Of a DNA stretch of 64,000 nt, positions 19,555 through 32,000 are shown one piece after another. A model generated the notes under the pieces. It ran no database searches, was not told the DNA's origin, and was given only the letters and a program-made list of their open reading frames with translations. The position numbers were made by a program, and so were the translations under genes. Position 1 is the first letter of the stretch. Every line of letters begins with the position of its first letter. The stretch comes from Hyposmocoma kahamanoa (lineage: Eukaryota > Arthropoda > Insecta > Lepidoptera > Cosmopterigidae), in assembly GCF_003589595.1 (NCBI RefSeq), contig NW_020656077.1, positions 2,001,428 through 2,065,427 of the forward strand, written 5' to 3'.

Positions 19555-19865
19555 ACACTTTTTAAGTGGAATCGTATTAAACCGCTTATTATAAAATATG
19601 TTACCAGTAGGTAAGGGAGTCACCACACTTTTTAAGTGGAATCGTATTAAACCGCTTATTATAAAATATGTTATCTGTAAGGGAGTCACCACACTTATTA
19701 AAGTGGAATCGCATTAAGCCGATCAGAAAAAGATGTACGTCCACGTAATAAGATCAAAAATGACGTCGCGAATTTCGCTTCCGCTCGGACTGTCGTTGCG
19801 AAAGACATAAAGCTTTTTCTGACCGGCTTAATGCGTATCAATAAGTATGGTGACTCCCTCATGTG
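19555..19865. mobile_element. MITE with a triplicated left end
   Basis: Three successive left-end units start near 19558, 19627 and 19690, each with AAGTGGAATCG-ATTAA-CCG preceded, in the last two, by GGGAGTCACCACACTT. The single right end (CTTTTTCTGACCGGCTTAAT ... ATGGTGACTCCC) pairs with the third. The middle is a GC-rich stretch near 19740-19800. A tandem duplication of about 68 bp at one end accounts for the layout. Confidence 0.65.
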
Positions 19866-20272
19866 TGCGTAAGTAGTAAGTAAGTAATGTGAATGTTTAC
19901 CTGTTAGCATGCAATGAAATCACGTTAATTTAATTCATTCATTTGTTTCTTAAATATGAAAGATTCAAATAATTAGTTTTGTTTATTAATTATTGTAGTA
20001 TTTCTCAGTCAAAGTATTCAAACTATTACTTGGTTTGTCCGGGGACGACGTAACGTGATCTAAGGCGACGATGTGTAGCAACGTGACAGACTGTGATTGG
20101 GCATTACCATAATATGTAATTAGTGTATATTGTTTATGATCGAACGCAAATTGATGTACACAGATTGTGACTGCGATCGAGTATGACTGGGTACAACCAA
20201 TTATTAATTAGAAAAGTCGCAGTAAGCTAACTAGTAAACATGTATATTTATATTTGTCGTGTCTATTATAAG

Positions 20273-20984
20273 TAGGGCATCGAAACCAGGATTAATTTTG
20301 AAAACCCGGGTTTTCGGGTCATAGTATAGTCAAAACCCGAGTAGATCGGGTTTTTCGAGCTTTTCGATCTTTTTGTTAATATAAAAAAAAGAAACTGTTC
20401 CTATACTGATTTTCTACAATGGAACAAAGGATGAGGGGAGGAAGGATTATCATAAATGAAACAGGACTTTCCAAATTACAAGACATAATAAAGTCTTAAA
20501 GAAATCTTTTTCCTCAGAATATATTTGTACTAATCTAGTAATGTAGGCTTACGTTAATCACAGGCTTCCAGAGATAAATTTTAACATTAATTAAATCATT
20601 TTGGTATCAATCAGTTATTGCACTTAAAAGCTAATAATATCATCAAAAAACATATTTTTAGTATCACAAATCGCGCGGGCGGAGCGACAAAACAAAATGG
20701 CTTGAGAAAGCGCGTTCGATTTTACGCATTGCTTGTTTTCTTGGTTGTTTGGTAGGGAAGAAACGTAGCAACTACGCTTCTTTACACGTAATTATATATC
20801 TAAGCGTGTTTTTATTACATTTATGTATTCGAAGTGGTTTATACATAATAGATGACAAAAAAAATTAAGTAAAATACTCGAAAAACCCGGGATTATAAAA
20901 TCAAACCCGGGTTTCTTTGTAACCATCAGAACCGGGAAAACCCCGGCTTTTCGCGGACCGGGTAAACACGGACTCGATGCCCTA
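20273..20984. mobile_element. hAT-type non-autonomous element with perfect 8-bp TSD
   Basis: Ends TAGGGCATCGA and TCGATGCCCTA, followed inward by CCCGGGTTTT-type repeats on both sides. The 8-bp direct repeat ATTATAAG lies at 20265-20272 and 20985-20992 without mismatch. 712 bp; no frame of note; the interior has an AT-rich body and a small GC-rich patch near 20675. hAT assignment rests on the TSD length and terminal repeats. Confidence 0.87.
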
Positions 20985-21244
20985 ATTATAAGTAAATCTT
21001 TAATATTAAGCTGGTGTCCGAATTAAGTATAAGTTATCCTAAATCGTAACCCAATCTTTTATTGGTTTTTTATCTAAATGTATTTTATTACTTCTAAAAG
21101 TACATTGAAACTGTGTCAATGAAAAAATATACATGATGTGTAACTTCAACTTTCATTAATATGCGTGTTATACTTTGCATATAAAGGCCCCATTCACTAG
21201 TGAACATGCTAGTCCTCTTATTCAACATTCGAACTATGACTGCT

Positions 21245-21420
21245 AATGTTTAGTAGCAGTAGAGCTCCTTGTGAAAGAATTCGTCCAGGGAAGTACTGCC
21301 ACCTTAACTATTTCTGCCACTAAGCAGTAATGTGAGCATTATTGCGTTCCGGTTGGAAGGGTAGGCCTCGCAGGCACTCGCATGCACTTGGTACGTGTTA
21401 GTAATAAGTTACATTACAGG
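21245..21420 (+). repeat. Dispersed repeat, copy 1 (also 28706-28830)
   Basis: Shares TAGCAGTAGAGCTC, CTATTTCTGCCACTAAGCAG, TAATG-TGAGCATTATTG and GTTCCGGTTGGAAGGG with 28706-28830. Such blocks are common in lepidopteran genomes and are usually parts of retroelements; the parent element is not identified here. Confidence 0.6.
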
Positions 21421-21612
21421 CGAATGCTCGGTTCTCCTCCCTCATCGCTGTAATGCTCGCTTTTGAACTGTTACATTACAAGCGAATGCTCGCGGTGAAA
21501 ATGTGGCGAAGAAGCGCCTTCTTTTACGAATGGTTGAAGTGCCCTATATTATGTTGGTAAGATTTTTTTTATTTCATTAAAATGTACAGTCGCAAAATAT
21601 AATTGTTTTTGT

Positions 21613-22827
21613 CATTGACCTACCAATAAATGGACATCGGGTTCGCGCTTAAAAGTGTCCGCATCTATAGGGCGTTAAAATCACATACAGAGCGTCAATC
21701 GCGCAACAGTCTTCGTTTGTTCGACTGTCAGCGCGGTTGTCAATCATGCAGTACCATATAATAATAACTTGTAAAAATTATTGCAGTAAAGTGTAAAAAC
21801 AGGGTTATGTATCATATTTTCACTAAACAAATATATTGTGTTATCATAGTTCTCATTTAAAAATGTGTACAGTTTTAAAGTATGTAATGTATATATAAAA
21901 TTAATCGTAAATATAAATTACAAAAGCACACAAAATAATCAAATAGCTAACTGTCCTTTTTCTGCACATTGCATGCGCAAAAGATGGAAAGAGACCCATT
22001 GTGTCAATTTCAAGAAGCTTGTATATAAACTTCTTGGTCATTTTCAATTGCTCGAACCACAAGCGATTGAAATATTTAGAACAAAGAAAGTATAGAGTCG
22101 CTTTGATTTTAATCTTATTTTGAAAATGATTTTTAATTAAACGTTAACAATAACTAACAAAATATTGTACTCGTTTCACGACTTGGGATTACCTATTAGA
22201 AGTCAGAAAATACATTTGCCCGAAATAACGTTAGCTCGATTTTTCATAATGTCAAATGTCTTTTTTTAGAAAGATTACAAAATAAAAACTAATTTTGTCT
22301 TTGTGAAAAGCATTAAAATTACATGAAAGCGTAACGGTTTTATTATAAATCGGTTTTCGGAATTACGGATATTTGAGTTTACGTTTAGTTTGAATATCGG
22401 TACATTTCTTATAGTACACGCATATTTTTACATTTGTAGTAATATTGGTATATATGTATCTGCCCAACTCTTTATTATTTCTTTAAGTGAATTTGTACAA
22501 AATTCGACATAATAATATATATAAAAATTAATTAATATTTACGATAAAGGCTACTTACTCCATTACTCTTGTGTTCAAGTAATTTTCAGTCGAAGCTAAA
22601 TATGGTGCATTTTGTTAAATTTCCAGTAGAAGCTGAATATGGTGTTTTTGGGCCCTTAAATTGATGCAAGTAAAATTAGGCAGTACTGCAATGACGTTAC
22701 AATTTAAATTAAATGTTTTAGTTTTTAACATTTCGTTACATGTCACTACGTTTGTATAGGTTAACTTCGGACATTTTTTTCGTGATTTTTGTATTAGACC
22801 CGACGTCCATTTATAGGTAGGTCAACG
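21613..22827. mobile_element. hAT-type element, 1.2-kb copy of the 6567 MITE family
   Basis: Left end CATTGACCTACCAATAAATG with CGGGTTCGCG; right end in reverse complement CGTTGACCTACCTATAAATG with CGGGTC. Flanks GTTTTTGT (21605-21612) and GTTTGTGT (22828-22835) form an 8-bp TSD with one mismatch. The left 130 bp resemble the reverse complement of 6665-6794. Only a 76-codon frame at 21865-22095 with no recognised motif; transposase not evident, so probably non-autonomous. Confidence 0.8.
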
Positions 22828-22907
22828 GTTTGTGTGTACCTTTTATTGCTTTTTGTGTAATAAAATATATTTGTTAAAACTTTAAGCAGAATATTCAATT
22901 GCATACA

Positions 22908-23088
22908 CTAACCTTACCTAAACCCGCAGGAGGAGGTTGAACCAACTAGCAAATGCAAACAAATTTGGCACTAGCTGACCGTTGCCGCAGAACGCTCGCT
23001 TGCCTCGTGCAGCTTTGTCACATGCTAATCTAACCTAACCTAAACCCACAGGAGGTCGAACCAACTAGCAAATGCAAACAAATTCGGT
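22908..23088. repeat. Imperfect direct duplication, about 60 bp, two copies
   Basis: 22908-22970 and 23030-23088 both read CTAACC-TACCTAAACCC-CAGGAGG, then GAACCAACTAGCAAATGCAA and ACAAATT-GG. Separated by about 60 bp of unrelated GC-richer sequence. Confidence 0.7.
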
Positions 23089-23089
23089 A

Positions 23090-24320
23090 CGTTCACCATT
23101 GCACCTAAACACCACTGGAATTATATTTATACAAAATGAACATTATGCCATCGGTATAATAGATATATAGATTGAAACAGATTGTATCACAAATTTATTT
23201 ATACATAACAAGACCTGATTTAAATACTTCACATAATATAAGATCAATGATTCCATTATGGACGCTGGAATAAAGCAAGCCTTTTTTTGAAATCTTATTG
23301 GAATGTTTGTGTCCGATTAGTTCAACTGATTGAATTCAATAGTTGAACTTAGTGGAATAGACATTCTGATCAACTGATATTATCTACCTGATGATGGTGG
23401 ATGAGGCAATTGAGAGGAAACAATAACTTTATCAAATGCTATTTATTTTCACGTTGTATTACACAATACACATTGTCTATTTAAAATTAGTAACCATGCG
23501 AATAAAGATACAATTATCTATAATTCTAATAACACTCTAATACAGTACATAAATTATTTCTACGCAAGTCTACTCCCGATAAATCTGATTGCAATGCCAT
23601 CAATAGGTCAAAAATGAAAATATAAAAGGTGTATAAAGTATTGCGATGGCTCGTATTTTCGACTAGAATTATTATCCTTTATCATACATAATTATTTCTA
23701 TATTGCAATATTAATGTTAAGTACATAGCACATTTAGATCTTATAGCAATATCAATCTATGATTTCGGTTTTAGAGTATTTAAAAATAAAGAGAACATTT
23801 GAATTTTATTTGATATTTCGTGTATATATTAGGGTCTTGCTCCTTTTTACAACTACGACTATTTATCGCTGCAAAGCGGCAGCAATTGGTCGAATAATAC
23901 TCGCATTATATCATCTACACATTTAATTAACACGTTGGCAGACCCTAGTGCTGAAAACGTTTCCATGAATCGGCAATACTGTAAATGCACTTGTCACTCA
24001 CTACACTACATGAGTATGAACTTCTAACGAAGTAGTTTGTCCATTTATATAATCTAAATATTAAACATATCTAGGCTAATCGTAGACTACTTGAAATTAC
24101 TATATATCGAATACATGTGGGGTAACGACACGTCGTACGTAAATCTATATTTTCATAACTTTATTTCAAAGTGTTCATATGAAAGCTGCGTGTATCAGAG
24201 ATCGTATAAAGGGCACATATACAGACGATTCCTCGTTTCGATTTATCATCACGATAATCATATCGGTCCGATACGGTAGTGTGTAAGTAAAAGTATTCAA
24301 CTATTTTCTTAGTTTTTTGC
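23090..24320. other. Spacer without recognised features
   Basis: AT-rich; the short frame at 24091-24279 has no resemblance to a family. Confidence 0.45.
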
Positions 24321-24325
24321 CATTA

Positions 24326-24588
24326 AGGCTCAATTTACATTGCGGCGGAACGGAATGGCAGCGTCTTGCTGCGCGTGAAGGCGCGCGCAGTTGCTGGAAT
24401 GCTCGTCCCGCGGATTCGCCAGACGTCGCGCGAACATGCGCGAGATATCCGCGGAAGACGCGTGACGTGATTTTTGGCTCGTATCTAGTTTGTACGTTAC
24501 ACGATTGACCATAAAATTCATTACGCTATGTAAAATATCGTTACAAAAATTCGCTTCCACTCCGTTCCGCCGCAATATAAATTGACTC
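24326..24588. mobile_element. MITE with long inverted ends
   Basis: Left GGCTCAATTTACATTGCGGC, then GGAACGGAATGG; the right end in reverse complement reads GAGTCAATTTATATTGCGGC, then GGAACGGAGTGG. The interior is GC-rich (GCGCGCAG, CCGCGG). TTA or TAA sits at each end but the exact target duplication is ambiguous. PIF/Harbinger-like by appearance. Confidence 0.68.
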
Positions 24589-24599
24589 TTATTTTTAAT

Positions 24600-25640
24600 C
24601 ATTCCGGGATTCCAGAGAGTGATGTTGTCTCCTCCAATGATATTATACTTGTATGCCCACTGGTCTCCTCTATGTATGTATATTACTTGAAGTTTAGGTA
24701 AATATACTCTGCTTGTTCCGGTGTTTGATAATTACTATAACGTCGAGAGTATTTATGCCCAGCGTTACACCTGCCCGTATTTTAGCGCTCCTAATTTATG
24801 CTATACTATACTGTGGTCACTATTCTTACATAGAGATCAACAGAATTATATGACACAATGGTGACTAATGATTAGAAGAGATGTACAGCACCGAAATTAT
24901 GTACCGAAACTTTCGACAGGTTCTTTTTTAGTGACATCAAACAACTGGACGAACAAGTCGTACGCCTTTTAGTAAGGGACACGCTTGTCCACTCAGAGTT
25001 GCAGTGCCACTGCGAGCTTTAAATCGCAAAGATTTGAGGGGCACTGCCACTGAGCCCGTCAGCCTGAGACATAAGTTGACAAGTCCCATGTGGCTGTAGG
25101 AGATGTAGCGCTAGGCTAAATGTCGACACATGAAAAATTGCATGTACTATTTTTATTATAACTCTATCTTTGACTTTAACGTTAGCTCACACTGGCGGAC
25201 AACGCAACAATAGTTTAATGCAACTTTAGTAGTAAAAAAATGTACAAATTGGTTACGTCGCGCAGCCAATGCAAACTGACCTTTACAAATTCAAATTCAT
25301 TTTTATTTAAAAATGTAAAAATTAAACTACATAAAAATACGGCAAGACGTAATAATACTTTGAATAAAGTAAAAAAATATCATTGTAACTTATTAAGTTA
25401 AACATTCAGTAATTCTAAAAAATAACACACTGAAAATCTTAATTTGTGACCGTAATTAAAATATGACACTAATTTGAACACAAATCTAATATACTCGTAG
25501 TAGATTATTCTAAGTGAGATTAGTAAGTGAAAATGCTAGATACTGCCACACATAGGACGCAGGCTAACGAAGCAGTACCACAGTTATCATTTCACTAAGT
25601 ACAAGTTACAACTCTGGTATCCGTTTCGTCCTAAACGAAA
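24600..25640. other. Spacer downstream of RASSF8
   Basis: No supportable gene. The likely RASSF8 polyadenylation signal (TTTATT on this strand, AATAAA on the gene strand) is near 25666-25671. Confidence 0.4.
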
Positions 25641-25965
25641 TGTGCCGGAACTTTATGGTGGCGTTGTTTATTGTACGTACGTATATGCAGTCACACCCAC
25701 ACTCCGTGTGGATTTTTGTTAGTCGGTGCGGCGTTTTCTAGCTGCCGCGGTGATCCAATGATTCGTCGAGCGCTGCCTGCTTTACATAGACCTGTAAATA
25801 TATAGAGCCGATGTCAAATTCAGTTCTAAATTTTGAACAGTGTCCATAGTAATTGTGAAACCTTTTTTACGTGTGAATATTAAAATTCACATATTGGATT
25901 TGAAGTGATTTTAAAATAAAGTTATTGGTTACTTAGTATTTTGTAATGCCTTCTTGGGTGAAAGA

Positions 25966-26097
25966 CTAACCATCAAGAGGATGCCGCAATTCGTCCACAC
26001 TGCCCGTGAGACTTTGAAGGTTGGCTTCCTTCATTTCTTGAACAAGGCGTTCGACTTGGCGCTTCTTCTCCATTATCGCGGTCTCCAGGATACCCAC
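25966..26097 (-). CDS. RASSF8: RASSF8 exon 9 (terminal)
   Basis: Encodes [20 protein letters not shown], then [20 protein letters not shown] and a short end with stop TAG at 25966-25968. Acceptor GTTCAAAG. Completes the coiled coil. Confidence 0.9.
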   Translation of the reverse strand: MGILETAIMEKKRQVERLVQEMKEANLQSLTGSVDELRHPLDG

Positions 26098-29000
26098 CTT
26101 TGAACATACGGTGTTTATAATGGTTACTCACTATTCGAATTCTATATAGACAAGTTTTATAAGGAATGTAGCGTAAAGTCGGCGTCTCTTATTCCAGCGT
26201 GACATTTACTTGATTATTCGAATTTGTCAAATTCGAATAATCAAGTAAAAAGTCGTCATTTAGTCGCAAAAAACCTAAATTTAATCTCCCCAGACTTTCA
26301 AAGTTACGAAGGTGTTTTGCCACCGACACGATTTCTCTATCTCGAGAACCATAGCTAAGTGCTATGACGCTCGAGATTGAAGAATGTTGCCTCTTAAATC
26401 AGATTGCACTAAAAAGAATATCATGATTTATTTATTTATTTCAGACATTTATTTTAGTCGAATCTAGTCATAAAAAAAACTAGATTTAGTCGTTGACGAT
26501 TTGAAGTTATTACGATGTCTTACTGTCCACGATGAAAAAGCTTATTCCAGCGCAATGACTATCCTAGCAGCACAATTTTTGAATATCGAGAACCAAAGTT
26601 CCTACCTTAGATTTAGGTTCTAGTCGTAACTTTACAATTATCATTATTTCATTTATGGCGGCCACTAACTTTAGAATTAGTCGCTCCTTTATTTAGAAGA
26701 AAACAACTTGAGCTTTGTCACACTGCGCACTGGTCCGTAAAACCGAAAAAAAAATTAGTAAATTCTGTTTTATGTTTTTGTAAGTCTTGCTACATTGCGT
26801 TGCGACAGAGTTGCCCAAAAATGACCCAAAAACAAACATTAGTATGACTATAAACGAATCCCAGTGTTCTCAGTGTCCTCTCAAAACTAATGTTCCTAAT
26901 GAGAATATACCTTCACACTAGTTCGCCGTAGTCGGTTAAAAACCAGCACTTACCTCTCGTTTTAAATTTTCAGCAGTAAGGTGGTTAATTTCAGTGGCAT
27001 GTTTGGCTTGCTGTATTTGACTCTGTAGATTCTCCATTTCGCCGAGCATCGACCTTTCCAGGGCTTGCCTGAAATCAAATTTAGTAATAATTGTTTTAAG
27101 TGATCACCCTGTTCATAAACGACCTCGGCGTCGATAATGAGTCTACATGCACTTTTATCAAATATTTGTTTACAAAAGATTTTCCAATATGATTATAGGT
27201 ATCATGCTTAGCATATAACCAAACTTACTATTTACTTATTTTCTAATTATTTAATACTTTTTTTCTAGACAGTCTTGTGCCCTAAAAGTCTAAAACGAAT
27301 TTAAAACAGTTTTGTGCTCTGTTTACCTTGCTCACGTTTGAAACAAAGAACGTGTGTCGAGTTACGCCTTACCTATTCTCCTGATGTCTTGTATTAATAA
27401 GCCGCTGTGCGTTATGTATCTCCTCCATAAGCTTACGTATCTTGTTTTTGCACTGCAACAACTCTGTCTCACAATTGGCCAATTTCGATCGCACCAGTAC
27501 TATCTCCGACCTAAGAGTCTTTTCGTTCTGTCTCACTATTTCACTCTCCTCTTCTACATAGGATAGTGCTTGCACCTGAAAGTTAAATTTTTTTTTAGCG
27601 TTTATTTGCAATGTTATGGGTACAAGTAATATAAAAGTTCTTAAAACAGTATAAGGTACAGCCATGTAATCCTGCAGGGCATAGCTATTTGTTAAGCTTA
27701 AAATAAACATTCTTATTAAACTAAAATCTTAAAGAAAAAATATCGAAGGAAAGGTAAATCAAAAGTGTTATATTAATTCCACTGGTAAAAAACTAATAGC
27801 CCAGCTAATATCAAAGCGCTGGCAGTCTTCCTTATTTTTCGTTTTAGCGTGCACATTTCCACGCGCAAAATGTTAGTTTAATATTTTTCACATAGACATA
27901 ACGTCGTAACCTCGACTATTTCTGGTCACAGAACGGAATTGAAGGCGTAAAGTTCGGCACGAGTTGTAGAAATGTATTTTTGTGCTATATAGGTCGAGGA
28001 ACGGCCGAGTAATTACGTTCATAGATTGTGTAATTAGAATGAATACCAAGCAAACCTGCAGACTCTTGAATGGCATTAAAAAGGCGCATTTAGGGAGAAA
28101 TTCCGTAAGTTATATAATATAAGTATCCGAAGTTATATTATATAAATATTTAACTTTAGGATAGGGGTGTACCTCATGGTGAATCTGATCGATGGCATAC
28201 CATAATTAATGTTATAGAGTCAGTTCGAACTTAACTCACGGTCGAAAAGAAAACAATGGAAGCGCTTAAGTCTCGATTATTATCAGAACCGCTGTCGTAA
28301 AACACACACTATCATAATGTTAAACACTATGAAATTTTATGAATGACTGGGTAGTAGTTTTTAATTTAAAAAGACGTAAAAAATTATAGACTGTTAATAT
28401 AATTTCAATTTTATCCTGTTGACACATCGTTGAAAGTTCAATGTCTATTAGGTATACCTAACGTCTTAACATCTTAACTTGCTATAGCAAGTTAAGACGT
28501 TTTGATTTTATATTAAAATTTCATTCAATGTGCTGTACCCTAGCGATCAATAGCCGAAAGGCGAACGAGTAGAAAATTTGAGATGTTTACTTAGTTCTCC
28601 AAAAAAAGTCGACCATATTGTAGCAGCATAGGGTTTACTTTTGTTTCTTATAACAAAAATCTATTACGATAAACAGTAAATGGAAAATATATTAAAATGA
28701 AATAAAATAGTAGCAGTAGAGCTCTTGTCGAAGACATTACCTATTTCTACCGCCAAGCAGTAATGGTCACATTATTGTGTTCCGGTTGTGAAGGGTAAGG
28801 GTGCTGGTGTAATTACAGGCACATGAGACCTGTCAACGTATCGTCTTCACGACGACGATATGAAACATCACTATGGATAATATTATATGTACGACTATCA
28901 TTTTTGCACTCCAAACTAGCAAAAATCGAGCGATAATGGCGAACTGAGCTCAAGTTTGCGGAACTCCGCATACTGTTGGCTACGCTCACTAAGCACTTCT

Positions 29001-32000
29001 ATTATACATAGGGCGCACTATAAGTTTTCGGAACTGGCCACTTTCATAAACAATATTTAAAAAGTAATTACAACATTTGAAAATGGAACTCTTTAACTGT
29101 TGTGACGTCATTTTAGAAATTGGTTGTCTACATCACCATGGATTTAACTCGTGAAAAATTTCGGATTTTCTACGACTTTAAGTGTGATCAAACAGCTCAG
29201 CGAAGCTTCGCTTCGCTCGGCGTCAAACTGCTTTTGGCGATGAAGCACCATGCAAGACGACTATTTATAGCTGGTTTGCAGAATTCAAACGCGGTCGTGT
29301 GAATCTCAGTGAAGAATTTCGTGATGGTCGCCCGTCCACTGCTGTGAACAACAAAAACATCGATGCTGTGCGCCGTATGATCAAAACAGACAGCCATGTG
29401 ACATACCATGAGATTCAGGCATCTTTAGGCATAGGCATGAGTCAAATACAATCAATAACACTCACACAATAACAAACATTTGGGTGTGAAAAAGCTGTGC
29501 TCTCAGTGGATTCCACACAATTTGACTGAGGCTCAAAAAACGGATCGCGTCACTTGGTGCAATGCCATGCTTACCAGATTCAACCATGGGGCGTCAAATT
29601 TGGTGTGGGAGATAGCAACAGGTGACGAAACATGGATTTATAGTTACGATCCCAAAACAAAGCAGCAATCGAGCGTATGGGTCTTTCGAGATGAAACCAA
29701 CCAAAGTGGCGCGCGTGCAAAGTGCCTCTAAGCGGATGATTGCTTCTTTTTTTAATAAAACTGGACACGTGGCTAATGTTGCTTTGGAGAATCGTTGTAC
29801 CGTGAATAGTGATTGGTACACGACCATTTGTTTGCCGGAAGTTATTGACAAACTCCGTAAAAATTATCGTAAACGCCGTATCATCTTGTACCACGATAAA
29901 GCCAGTTCTCACACGGCCAGATAGACAAATGAATTTTTTAAGGTGAACAACGTTGACCTTATCAGCCATCCCGCGTACAGTCCCGAACTTGCACCCTGTG
30001 ACTTTTATTTATTTCCAAAAATTAAAAACCGTGGTAAAAGATTTTCATCATCTGAAGAGGCTGTCGAAGAGTATGAAAAATATGTTTGTGTGATTGTCAC
30101 GGAGTGGCACAAATGTTTTCAAAATTGGTTCATTCTTATTGAAAAGTGTATTAACGCTAACGGAAAATATTTTGAGAAACAATAAATTCATTTCTGACCA
30201 TTTATAGTATTTTTTTCTTGTTCATTCCGGAAACTTATAGTGCGTCTCACGTATTTATTGTTTTTTAAACTTACCTGTTCAGTGCTGATACGCAGCTGAT
30301 TGTCAGCAGAACTGATTTGCTGCTGTAATAGCTCCACCTGCCTCTCTTGCTCGCGACTCTTGTTCTCCCAGTATCCAATCTCAGCATCGTACTGTTGAAA
30401 CAATTACAGGCATAAAACTAAAATAAGGATGACCAAATACTATGTTCATGTGTACCATAAAGATGCCAAAGATTTTAATAATTCCCTAATACATCTAGCG
30501 CAATATCATTGATGATTTCATACCTCCCCTTACCCATTAGACTTAACTAATAATCAATGATCGGAATAGGACGATCCAAATGACATAGACTGGTTATAAC
30601 CACCAAATATTAATTAATTACTTTTTCGAATTCCAGAAATAGTTTTTTTTGCATCGTAAGATAAAACTACTCACCTCGGAAGCTGAAATTTGATTTCAAA
30701 GTAATTCTAGAGGTGCCACGTAATAAAGTAGTAGTTGAAAGGTTACTCACCTAGTGATTTTTTTACATGGCGCCCATATGGCGGCACTAAAATTACTGTA
30801 AAATCCAACTTCAACTTTCTAGGTGAATAGTTTTATCTTACTATGCAGTAAAACTCTTTCCGGAATTCGAAAAAGAAATAATTAATATTTGGAGGTTTTA
30901 ACCACTCCATGTATCTCTGCCGTCCTTATCATAAACGACGTAATCGACATTTTAGTGAAATTTAGTTATTAACATATCACGAATAAAATTAAAGGAGATC
31001 TACAATATTATATATATTTATATCTTATTTAGTTTCAGTTTTATTGCTAAACAAACTCAGCATGATTAACATTTGTCAAAGAAAAAAGCTTTAGAAAGTT
31101 ACCAAAACGCAAATGCGTTATTTATGACAAGGAGGGCCAGATCTATATGTATAGACATTTATTTACTCATTTGGAACATCCTATTCCGCCCATTTCTAAT
31201 GATTTTAACCTTCATGTATGTATAATGTTTCTTACATTTGTGTACAGTAACATATACAGTGTTACATTCATGCGCAATAGCGTTTACTGTAAGTATTCAT
31301 CATCATCAACCCATTCATATGTCCCATTGCTGGGCACGGGTCTCATCTCAGGCGAGGGTTTAGGCCATAGTCCGCCACGTCGGCCAATGCGGGTTGGGGA
31401 CTTCACACATTTTTAGGTTGTGAAAATTCTTCGACTTGCAGGTTTCATCACGATGTTTTTCTTCACCGAAAAACTCACGATAAATTTCGCACATAAATTC
31501 CGATAAACTTAGAGGTCCCACCTCTGCCGGGCCGAGATCGAACCCACGGCCTCTGCCGGGCCGAGTTCGAATCCACGGCCTCTGCTTGAGAGGCAGTAAA
31601 TCATACATACCACTAGGCTACCACGGCTATTATTGGAGTTCTACCTTAATGAGATCAACTTGCTGGCTAGATAACTTCTCTCTCTGATAGTTGACGAGAG
31701 AAACCAGCTCTCTATACTGGCTGTTGTAGGTGACTGCCTCGGGACTCCTCTCCAAATGTTCATCTGGTAGGTTAACAGGTGACATGTGAGCGGAACGAGA
31801 ACCGCGCGTGCGGTTTGGTGATTTCCTTGCGATTTGCGCGGTCGCAGGCGGCGGAGGAGAGCGATAGGGTGGTGGTGGTTCTCTGGTAAACATTAAAAGA
31901 ACTTAAATAAACAGTCAGACGTATAGGAGTCAACCAAATTATTATAAAATCTCATAACAACATCTGGACAACCCTTACGGTTTTTATACAGGCTAGGGTA

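Noticed and set aside
24317..24602. Overlapping frames on both strands within the 24326 MITE
   Set aside because: They follow the GC-rich interior and inverted ends of the element; not a gene.
29580..29969. Minus-strand frames inside the mariner
   Set aside because: Antisense shadows of the transposase; the plus-strand fragments carry the catalytic motifs.
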